Origin: JACPSX01 sp035288405 [NCBI: bacterium]
GTDB lineage: Bacteria > JACPSX01
Direction of reading: 5' to 3'
Length of the DNA: 7,343 bases
Assembly (NCBI GenBank): GCA_035288405.1
Contig: DATEAK010000262.1
Coordinates: 1-7,343 of the forward strand
The notes beneath the pieces were generated by a model. It saw nothing but the letters and a program-made list of their open reading frames with translations, did no database searches and was not told where the DNA came from. Every line of letters starts with the position of its first letter. The stretch's first letter is position 1. The translations under genes were made by a program, and so were the position numbers. Shown here in pieces: positions 1-6,070 of the stretch.

Positions 1-1193
1 AGTCGGAAAAGCGGGGACTCCCGTATGTGGGGGGAAGAGAAGACGTGCCTGCCTACCGTCAAGCCCATCACAGCTCTCTCGAAGAAGCGGCCAGGGAAGT
101 ACGCTACCGCTTTCTGCAGAACGCAGCCGCCTCATTGGGGGCACAGCGGATTGCTCTCGGGCACACCGCCAGTGACCAGGCGGAAACAGTCATCCTGAAT
201 CTCCTGCGGGGCAGCGGTATGCGAGGACTGGCGGGGATGCCTCCAGTCCGCCAGGGGATCTGGATCCGGCCGCTCTTGAATTGTCTGCGTTCCGAAGTGG
301 AAGTCTTCTTAAGGGAAGAGGGGATCCCCTTCGTCCAGGACCCGACAAACGAACTGCTGGTGCACCGGAGGAATCGGATTCGCCATGAAATCCTGCCGAA
401 AATGGAAAAAGAGTTCGGGCCCGGAGTGACTCGGACCTTGGCGAGAAGCGCGGAACTCCTAGCGAGAGACGAAGAACTTCTTGAAGGGCAGGCTCAAGAG
501 GCCCTTCGCCATTCGGTCCAGTGGGAAAAAGAGCGGGGGGTCGTTCTCCAAGGAGAAACGCTTGCAGACTATCCTCTCCCCATTCGCACTCGGGTCCTGC
601 GGCTGGCTGCCAGAGAAGCGGGATTGGTTGGAGGCCTTACCTTCAAGCACGTCGAGAGTCTCCTGAATCTCCTGGAGGCGAAGGATCCCAGCGGGGAAGT
701 AGCGCTGCCTCAAGGTCTCAAGGCCCGGCGGGAGTACGGACTGCTGCGCCTGGCTCGGCTAGAAAAGATACCAATCGATGTGGAGGCCCTCGAACTCCCA
801 GTGCCGGGATGCGTAGAACTCCCCTGGTGCAGGGTTCGCCTCACCACCTCGTTGACGGAAAGGGAGACAAGCACCTCCTCCCAACCGACCTCCATGGAGG
901 CTCTTTTCGACGCGGCCGTCCTGGGCTTTCCGTTGCGCGTGAGAAATCGGGCTCCAGGAGATCGCTTTGAGCCTCTCGGCGGACCCGGAGGGAAAAAGCT
1001 CAAGAAATATTTCATTGACGAAAAGATTCCCCGCCGGCTCCGTGATTCTATCCCCCTGGTGCTTAGCGGAGAGCGTATCCTTTGGATTGTCGGACGCCGC
1101 TTGTCCTCCTGGGCACGGCCGACCGCGAGAACCCGGCATTTGCTAAAAATCCGAGCTGAGATCTTGGATCCCTCTCTGGCTCAGGAGAATTGA
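1..1193 (+). CDS. tilS: tRNA(Ile)-lysidine synthetase, 5'-truncated by window
   Basis: TilS uses ATP to attach lysine to C34 of the tRNA-Ile2 anticodon (CAU), so that it reads AUA as isoleucine and is charged by IleRS. It acts in the cytoplasm. The frame is open from base 3, so the GTG at 27 is internal: the residues before it (EKRGLPY) and after it (SLEEAAREVRYRF) form continuous TilS N-domain sequence. The PP-loop ATP motif (SGGxDS) and the true start lie upstream of the window. Visible family motifs are HTASDQAET followed by LNLLRGSG (nt 162-218), RNRIRHEILP (nt 369-398) and the C-terminal tRNA-binding domain, with VRNRAPGDRF (nt 939-968) and a GGKKLKKYFIDEKIP-like stretch after it. About 396 codons are visible, against roughly 430-480 for full-length family members. 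The C-terminus looks intact. The gene ends one base before hpt. TilS identity is very secure; only the 5' end is missing. Confidence 0.96.
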   Translation, partial: SEKRGLPYVGGREDVPAYRQAHHSSLEEAAREVRYRFLQNAAASLGAQRIALGHTASDQAETVILNLLRGSGMRGLAGMPPVRQGIWIRPLLNCLRSEVEVFLREEGIPFVQDPTNELLVHRRNRIRHEILPKMEKEFGPGVTRTLARSAELLARDEELLEGQAQEALRHSVQWEKERGVVLQGETLADYPLPIRTRVLRLAAREAGLVGGLTFKHVESLLNLLEAKDPSGEVALPQGLKARREYGLLRLARLEKIPIDVEALELPVPGCVELPWCRVRLTTSLTERETSTSSQPTSMEALFDAAVLGFPLRVRNRAPGDRFEPLGGPGGKKLKKYFIDEKIPRRLRDSIPLVLSGERILWIVGRRLSSWARPTARTRHLLKIRAEILDPSLAQEN

Positions 1194-1194
1194 A

Positions 1195-1743
1195 ATGACC
1201 AGCGAGTGGGAAGTCTTAATCAGTGCTGAGACGTTGCGCCAGCGGGTCCAAGAATTAGGCGATGCAATCTCCCGGGATTATGCCGACAGGGAGCCTCTGC
1301 TCCTGGGAATTTTGAGAGGCGCCTGGATTTTCCTGGCTGATCTCGTCCGCTGTATCTCTGTCCCGACTCGCTGTGATTTTATGGGGGTGTCCAGCTACGG
1401 GCCTTCGACGGAGAGCCAAGGGCTGGTCCGGATCACCTCAGATTTGAGCGAGCCGGTCACGGGGCAAGATCTCATCGTGGTGGAGGACATCGTGGATACG
1501 GGTCTCACCATTGATTATCTGCTCCGTAACCTGTCCGCCCGCCGCCCCCGGAGTCTGAAGATCTGCACATTGCTCAACAAGCCCGAGCGTCGCCGGGTAG
1601 AAATTCCGCTGGACTATGTGGGCTTCAACATTCCCAATTATTTCGTGGTTGGCTACGGCCTGGATTACAACCAGCGCTATCGAGAGCTACCCTTTATCGC
1701 TGCACTCTCTTCCTCATCAGCCGCTGCCGGTCTACCCGGATGA
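1195..1743 (+). CDS. hpt: Hypoxanthine phosphoribosyltransferase
   Basis: This is a type I phosphoribosyltransferase of purine salvage, converting hypoxanthine (and usually guanine) plus PRPP to IMP or GMP and pyrophosphate in the cytoplasm. The 182-residue protein shows the pyrophosphate-binding loop LLGILRGAW (residues 36-44), the flexible-loop region with SSYG (66-69), the PRPP signature VVEDIVDTGLT (95-105; acidic pair E97/D98), the purine-binding lysine region (LLNKPERR, 126-133) and the C-terminal FVVGYGLDYNQRYRELP block (150-166). The length is normal. The tail after PFIAAL is a short Ser/Ala-rich extension of no recognised function. The ATG at 1195 is supported by AGGAG at 1183-1187, seven bases upstream and inside the end of tilS, so translation is probably coupled to tilS. 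The tilS-hpt pairing is widespread in bacteria. Substrate preference (hypoxanthine versus guanine) cannot be settled from sequence. Confidence 0.95.
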   Translation: MTSEWEVLISAETLRQRVQELGDAISRDYADREPLLLGILRGAWIFLADLVRCISVPTRCDFMGVSSYGPSTESQGLVRITSDLSEPVTGQDLIVVEDIVDTGLTIDYLLRNLSARRPRSLKICTLLNKPERRRVEIPLDYVGFNIPNYFVVGYGLDYNQRYRELPFIAALSSSSAAAGLPG

Positions 1744-1809
1744 CCTCACCGAGATAGGCCTCTCCCTCTAAAGCTCTCTGCGAACCCCTTGCGAGACGGG
1801 GATTTGTTA

Positions 1810-1838
1810 TTGTCAAACTACCGGCGCTGTGTTACACT
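1810..1838 (+). promoter_or_regulatory. Candidate sigma-70-type promoter for ftsH operon
   Basis: TTGTCA (1810-1815) and TACACT (1833-1838) are separated by exactly 17 bases, which fits a housekeeping-sigma promoter with 5/6 and 4/6 matches to consensus. It lies in the only real intergenic gap of the window, after hpt and before ftsH. It would start transcription near 1845 and give a leader of about 90 nt. The downstream genes have no other gap large enough for an obvious promoter, so this site could drive ftsH-folP-glmM-nnr. It is inferred from sequence only. Confidence 0.55.
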
Positions 1839-1849
1839 CCAGGCTGGAT

Positions 1850-1865
1850 GCGCTTGAAGGAGCGC
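1850..1865 (+). other. Small hairpin in ftsH leader, followed by AT-rich run
   Basis: GCGCTT and GAGCGC pair over six positions (one G-U) around a four-base GAAG loop, followed at 1867-1875 by AATTATTTT. The shape is like a small intrinsic terminator, but the tail is not a clean T-run. It sits only a few bases after the predicted transcription start. It could be a 5' stabilising hairpin, a weak attenuator, a terminator for read-through from hpt, or chance. Confidence 0.25.
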
Positions 1866-1902
1866 CAATTATTTTAGGCATTTAGCGAAGTTCTCCACAA
1901 AC

Positions 1903-1919
1903 CCATGGCGACGCCGTGG
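1903..1919 (+). promoter_or_regulatory. Hairpin just upstream of the ftsH ribosome binding site
   Basis: CCATGGC (1903-1909) and GCCGTGG (1913-1919) form a seven-pair stem (one G-U) closed by a three-base GAC loop. It ends seven bases before the GAGGAAA Shine-Dalgarno at 1927-1933. Both the out-of-frame ATG at 1905 and the in-frame GTG at 1916 are buried in the stem, which argues against either being the ftsH start. The element could tune ribosome access to ftsH or serve as a dyad operator in DNA. The base pairing is seen directly; the role is inferred. Confidence 0.45.
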
Positions 1920-1926
1920 CCGGATC

Positions 1927-1933
1927 GAGGAAA
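1927..1933 (+). promoter_or_regulatory. Ribosome binding site selecting the TTG start of ftsH
   Basis: GAGGAAA lies with six bases between GAGG and the TTG at 1937. The alternative GTG at 1916 has no purine-rich Shine-Dalgarno at a usable distance (upstream reads ccatggcgacgcc). The spacing therefore chooses TTG 1937, and the protein then begins [10 protein letters not shown], the usual N-terminus of many FtsH proteins. Confidence 0.7.
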
Positions 1934-1936
1934 GCA

Positions 1937-3808
1937 TTGAATCAGTTTTATAAGAATCTCGCCCTCTGGTTGGTCATCGGGCTCATCATGATCGCCCTCT
2001 TCAACCTCTTCAGCAAGCCCCGTGCGACGCGCCAGAAAATCATCTTCAGCGACTTCATTGCCCGTGTGGAGTCAGGGCAGGTATCTGAGGTCGTCATACA
2101 AGGGGATCAACTCAGCGGAAAGTTCACCGACCAGAAAGGATTTGAAACGTACGCGCCGAAAGACCCCGAGCTCATCAGCATTCTGAGAAATAGAGGGGTC
2201 CGGATCGACGCCCAGCCGCCCGAGCAGACCGCCTGGTATACGAACGTGCTTCTGTCCTGGTTCCCCATGCTCCTCCTGCTGGGCATCTGGATCTTTTTCA
2301 TGCGCCAGATGCAAAGCGGCGGCAGCAAGGCCCTGTCCTTCGGAAAAAGCAAAGCCAGACTCCAAACCGATACAAAGAAAAAAGCAACGTTCAAAGATGT
2401 GGCGGGAATCGATGAGGCGAAGGAAGAGCTGCAGGAAATCATTGAGTTCCTCAAAGATCCACAAAAATTCCAGAAGCTTGGCGGCCGAATCCCTAAAGGG
2501 GTGCTCCTCATGGGTCCTCCTGGGACCGGAAAAACGCTCCTGGCGCGGGCCATTGCGGGAGAAGCAGCAGTCCCCTTCTTGAGCATCAGCGGTTCGGATT
2601 TCGTCGAGATGTTCGTGGGCGTGGGAGCTTCCCGGGTCCGGGATCTCTTTGAGCAGGGCAAGAAGCATGCACCTTGCATCATCTTCATCGACGAGATCGA
2701 TGCCGTCGGCCGCCATCGGGGGGCCGGCCTGGGCGGTGGTCACGACGAACGAGAGCAGACTCTGAACCAGCTCCTGGTCGAAATGGACGGATTTGAATCC
2801 AATGACGGGGTGATCCTCATCGCGGCAACCAACCGCCCTGATGTTCTCGACCCGGCTCTTTTGCGGCCGGGGCGCTTCGATCGCCAGGTGGTCGTGGCCA
2901 GACCTGACGTGAAGGGGAGGGAAGGGATCCTCCACGTCCATGTGAAGAATATCCCCCTGGCCGATGACGTCAATCTCCACGTCCTGTCCCGGGGAACTCC
3001 CGGCTTTTCGGGGGCCGATCTCGCAAACCTGGTCAACGAGGCCGCCCTTCATGCGGCCCGCATAGCGAAAAAGAAAGTCGACATGGAGGATTTTGAAAAC
3101 GCCAAGGACAAGGTCATGATGGGGGCGGAGCGCCGCAGCATGATTATCAGTGAAGAGGAACGGCGCAACACGGCCTACCACGAGGGCGGCCATGCGTTGG
3201 TCGCCATCCTCCAGCCCGGCACCGATCCCATCCACAAGGTGACGATCATCCCCCGCGGTCGTGCTTTGGGAATCACCCAGCAACTTCCCATTGATGAGAA
3301 ACATACCTATCCCAGGGATTACCTGCTCAACAATCTCGCCATCCTCATGGGAGGGCGCGCTGCCGAGGAGATTGCTCTGAACCACATGACGACCGGGGCA
3401 GGCAATGACATCGAACGGGTCACAGAGCTGGCTCGCAAGATGGTGTGTGAGTGGGGAATGAGCGAACGAATGGGACCCCTGGCTTTTGGTAAGAAAGAAG
3501 AACAGATCTTCCTGGGCCGGGAAATCACTCAGCACAAAGATTACAGCGAGGAGACCGCAGTCGAGATTGACAAAGAGGTCAAGCGCCTCGTCTTCGAGGC
3601 ATTTGAAAAGGCCAGGAACCTGCTCACAGAGAATATCGACAAGCTCCACGCCTTGGCCAAGGCTTTGCTGGATAAGGAGGTCTTGGATGGAATTGAAATT
3701 GAAGCCATTGTGCGCAATGGCTACCTCCCCAAGAGCGAGGAAGCGAAAAGTCCGACCGAGGCGGCGGCCCCCAGCCAAACGGTGGTCCCAGTCCCTGTCA
3801 CCAACTGA
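1937..3808 (+). CDS. ftsH: ATP-dependent zinc metalloprotease FtsH
   Basis: FtsH is a hexameric inner-membrane AAA+ protease that extracts and degrades unneeded membrane proteins and short-lived cytosolic regulators. From the TTG start it has 623 residues. Features in order: TM1 (about 8-25), a periplasmic segment (26-103), TM2 (about 104-122), Walker A GPPGTGKT (193-200), pore motif FVG (226-228), Walker B IIFIDEID (248-255), the second region of homology from ATNRP (297) with arginine fingers R313 and R316, the zinc site HEGGH (415-419), and a third zinc ligand in [12 protein letters not shown] (D491). The tail after about 600 is Ala/Pro-rich and variable, as usual. A GTG at 1916 would add seven residues, but the Shine-Dalgarno spacing and family N-terminus favour TTG 1937. 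HEGGH differs from the common HEAGH but keeps HExxH. It is the likely first gene of the operon, 20 bp before folP. Essential or heat-shock roles are known in relatives. Confidence 0.97.
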   Translation: MNQFYKNLALWLVIGLIMIALFNLFSKPRATRQKIIFSDFIARVESGQVSEVVIQGDQLSGKFTDQKGFETYAPKDPELISILRNRGVRIDAQPPEQTAWYTNVLLSWFPMLLLLGIWIFFMRQMQSGGSKALSFGKSKARLQTDTKKKATFKDVAGIDEAKEELQEIIEFLKDPQKFQKLGGRIPKGVLLMGPPGTGKTLLARAIAGEAAVPFLSISGSDFVEMFVGVGASRVRDLFEQGKKHAPCIIFIDEIDAVGRHRGAGLGGGHDEREQTLNQLLVEMDGFESNDGVILIAATNRPDVLDPALLRPGRFDRQVVVARPDVKGREGILHVHVKNIPLADDVNLHVLSRGTPGFSGADLANLVNEAALHAARIAKKKVDMEDFENAKDKVMMGAERRSMIISEEERRNTAYHEGGHALVAILQPGTDPIHKVTIIPRGRALGITQQLPIDEKHTYPRDYLLNNLAILMGGRAAEEIALNHMTTGAGNDIERVTELARKMVCEWGMSERMGPLAFGKKEEQIFLGREITQHKDYSEETAVEIDKEVKRLVFEAFEKARNLLTENIDKLHALAKALLDKEVLDGIEIEAIVRNGYLPKSEEAKSPTEAAAPSQTVVPVPVTN

Positions 3809-3828
3809 CGAATCCTGGAGGACTAGGG

Positions 3829-4704
3829 ATGAGATGGGTGCCCGTGGACAGGATTCCATGCGGACCTTTCACGCTTGACCTTTCTTCTCGCACTCTCATC
3901 ATGGGAATTCTCAATGTCACGCCTGACTCCTTTTCCGACGGAGGACTGCATTTCGACCCCAATCGGGCCCTGGAGAGAGCACTCCAAATGGCCGCGGAAG
4001 GGGCCGATCTGATCGATGTGGGAGGAGAGTCCACCCGCCCTGGAGCGCGCCCTGTGCCGGCTCAAGAAGAGATGGACCGCATTCTCCCGGTCATCCGCCG
4101 GCTGGCTCGGGAAATTCCTGTCCCCATCTCGGTAGATACCTACAAGGCCGCCGTAGCCCGGGCCGCTTTAGAGGAAGGGGCACATCTAGTCAATTCACTC
4201 TCCGGGTTTCGCTACGATCCCATGATGGCCCAGGTGGTGGCGCGGCACGGTGTTCCGGTCGTTATCACCCATGTCCGAGGTCGCCCGGAAGATATGCAGA
4301 GGGACCCCCGCTACGAATCCCTGATGGACGAGATCTCGCACGAGCTTCAGGCCGATATCACCCTGGGCCAGCAAGCCGGGATCGAACTCCGCAGGTTCAT
4401 CGTGGATCCGGGAATCGGATTTGGCAAGACGCCGGCTCACAACGTGGAAATCCTCTCCAGCCTCCGCGAGTTGTGTCGATTGAATTGCCCTATAATGATC
4501 GGACCCTCCCGAAAATCTTTTTTGCGCAAAATCTTGAACCAGGAGACCGGCGAAATTTTAGGCGCTTCGGCAGCGGCCATCGCCCTGGGAATTCACGAAG
4601 GGGCGCACATTGTGCGGGTTCATGACGTAGCACTCATGGTTCAGGTCGCCCGAATTGCAGACGCGCTAACCGCTGGACAGGCGCAAGGAGCGCTTCATGC
4701 GTAA
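3829..4704 (+). CDS. folP: Dihydropteroate synthase
   Basis: FolP condenses p-aminobenzoate with 6-hydroxymethyl-dihydropterin pyrophosphate to 7,8-dihydropteroate, the sulfonamide-targeted step of folate synthesis, on a cytoplasmic TIM barrel. The 291-residue product has signature 1 MGILNVTPDSFSDGG (25-39), signature 2 DLIDVGGESTRPGA (60-73), SVDTYKA (101-107), the pterin-binding asparagine N122, the HVRG loop (148-151), IVDPGIGFGKT (191-201) and GPSRKSFL (225-232). Length is typical. Two small departures: the asparagine is followed by Ser (NSLSG) where Asp is usual, and the common HMRG reads HVRG. The ATG at 3829 has GGAGGA at 3817-3822, six bases upstream. The end overlaps glmM by 8 bp, as expected for coupled translation. 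The ftsH-folP-glmM order matches E. coli. Activity is very likely since the catalytic and substrate-binding residues are present. Confidence 0.96.
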   Translation: MRWVPVDRIPCGPFTLDLSSRTLIMGILNVTPDSFSDGGLHFDPNRALERALQMAAEGADLIDVGGESTRPGARPVPAQEEMDRILPVIRRLAREIPVPISVDTYKAAVARAALEEGAHLVNSLSGFRYDPMMAQVVARHGVPVVITHVRGRPEDMQRDPRYESLMDEISHELQADITLGQQAGIELRRFIVDPGIGFGKTPAHNVEILSSLRELCRLNCPIMIGPSRKSFLRKILNQETGEILGASAAAIALGIHEGAHIVRVHDVALMVQVARIADALTAGQAQGALHA

Positions 4705-6070
4705 GTACTTCGGCACCGACGGCCTCAGAGGAACCGCGAATGAATCCCCTATCACGCCGGAAGTGATTTCCCGTTTGGGGGAAGCGGCGGTTCACTTGTT
4801 GGCCGATGGGCACAATACTCCACGTCTCCTCATTGGCCGGGACACACGCCGCTCGGGACACATGATTGAAGCAGCCTTGGCTTCCGGTGCGGCTGCGCGC
4901 GGCGCCGAGGTCTTCCTTGCCGGAGTCCTGCCGACTCCCGGGATTGCCTACCTGACCCGTCACCTGCAAGTGGATCTGGGAGCCGTCATCTCCGCTTCCC
5001 ATAATGTTTTTTCCGATAACGGCATCAAGCTCTTTTCGCAGTCCGGTTTCAAATTCCCCGATGCCTGGGAAGAGCAACTGGAGGAACTCATCGAGAACGG
5101 ACGGTCTTTGCCACATCCGACGGGCCGGCAGATCGGCACGATCGGCCACCTCCAGGATACGGAGACCCCTTACGTTGATCATTTAAAGCAGACTTTCCCA
5201 AAGGGGCGCACCCTGAAAGGCTTTCGGATTTGTGTTGACGCCGCTCACGGAGCGGTCGCGCGGGTTGCACCCCGCCTCTTCGAGGAACTGGGTGCCCAAG
5301 TCAGTTTGTGGAATGCGAGCCCGGATGGAGTCAACATCAACGACCATTGCGGTTCTCTCTTTCCCGACTTCATCCGATCCCGCGTGCTTGCCGAGGGGGC
5401 GGACGTCGGTTTTACTTTCGACGGGGATGGGGACCGGATGATCGCGGTGGACGACAAGGGCCAGATCTGGGATGGAGACTGTGTTCTGGCCCTTTGTGCC
5501 CGGTTCATGGCCGAGCGTGGGGAACTTCCCGGGGAAAAAGTTGTCGCTACGGTCATGAGCAACATGGGCCTTGAAGTTTACCTGCAAAGCCTGGGAATTG
5601 AATTCCTAAGGAGTCAAGTGGGAGACCGTTACGTTCTGGAGGAAATGCAAAGAGTTGGTGCGGTCCTGGGAGGCGAACAGTCGGGCCACACAATTTTCCT
5701 CAATCATACGACAACGGGAGACGGATTGGTTACCGCGCTCCAGATGCTGACTGTCCTGGTGGAAGCCGGGGATTCCCTCACAGACCTGCGGATCCCCATG
5801 GAACGCTATCCGCAGGTGCTCGTCAATGTGCCCACTCCAGGACGTCGGGATCCGGAACAGATTCCGTCTCTGCAGGAGGCCATTGAGTCGGTGCGAGGTG
5901 TGCTCGGAAGCCAAGGCCGCGTGCTCGTGCGGCCCTCAGGAACGGAGTCCATGATCCGCATCATGGTGGAGGGGCAAGAACACGAGTTGATCAACCGCCT
6001 GGCCCAAGAACTTGCGCAGTGCGTCCTCGACACGCAGGACCAGGAAGATATCGAGAGGGAATGCCCATGA
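4697..6070 (+). CDS. glmM: Phosphoglucosamine mutase
   Basis: GlmM interconverts glucosamine-6-phosphate and glucosamine-1-phosphate, the step before GlmU in UDP-GlcNAc supply for peptidoglycan and lipopolysaccharide. The 457-residue protein has the family start KYFGTDGLRG (3-12), the phosphoserine loop ISASHN (98-103, catalytic S101), the Mg-binding loop DGDGDR (242-247), the sugar-binding GGEQSGH (325-331) and the phosphate-binding RPSGTES (412-418). The length is normal. GTDGLRG and GEQSGH distinguish it from phosphomannomutases. The residue after SASHN is Val where Pro is nearly universal, and SGTE is followed by Ser where Pro is usual; both are seen directly and do not remove catalytic residues. 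ATG 4697 has AAGGAG at 4685-4690 and overlaps folP by 8 bp. The stop overlaps the nnr start. Activation would need phosphorylation of S101, as known for the family. Confidence 0.96.
   Translation: MRKYFGTDGLRGTANESPITPEVISRLGEAAVHLLADGHNTPRLLIGRDTRRSGHMIEAALASGAAARGAEVFLAGVLPTPGIAYLTRHLQVDLGAVISASHNVFSDNGIKLFSQSGFKFPDAWEEQLEELIENGRSLPHPTGRQIGTIGHLQDTETPYVDHLKQTFPKGRTLKGFRICVDAAHGAVARVAPRLFEELGAQVSLWNASPDGVNINDHCGSLFPDFIRSRVLAEGADVGFTFDGDGDRMIAVDDKGQIWDGDCVLALCARFMAERGELPGEKVVATVMSNMGLEVYLQSLGIEFLRSQVGDRYVLEEMQRVGAVLGGEQSGHTIFLNHTTTGDGLVTALQMLTVLVEAGDSLTDLRIPMERYPQVLVNVPTPGRRDPEQIPSLQEAIESVRGVLGSQGRVLVRPSGTESMIRIMVEGQEHELINRLAQELAQCVLDTQDQEDIERECP
6055..6059 (+). promoter_or_regulatory. Ribosome binding site choosing the nnr start
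   Basis: GAGGG lies one base from the in-frame ATG at 6061 and seven bases from the ATG at 6067. The spacing favours 6067, which also creates the ATGA overlap with the glmM stop and gives the family-like N-terminus MKAVTAAEIRRID. Confidence 0.6.

Noticed and set aside
27-29. GTG at 27 as the start of tilS
   Set aside because: The frame is open upstream to the window edge with TilS-like residues, and the essential PP-loop motif would be missing; the gene is cut by the window.
1785-1811. Possible intrinsic terminator after hpt (CCCC/GGGG with a T-rich tail)
   Set aside because: The stem is only four pairs with a nine-base loop, and flanking bases do not extend it; too weak to call.
1905-1907. 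ATG at 1905 as an ftsH start
   Set aside because: It is out of frame with ftsH and lies inside the 1903-1919 hairpin.
2072-3859. A 595-codon open frame on the minus strand opposite ftsH
   Set aside because: It exactly mirrors the strongly conserved ftsH coding sequence, resembles no family I recognise, and is the kind of antisense shadow GC-rich genes produce.
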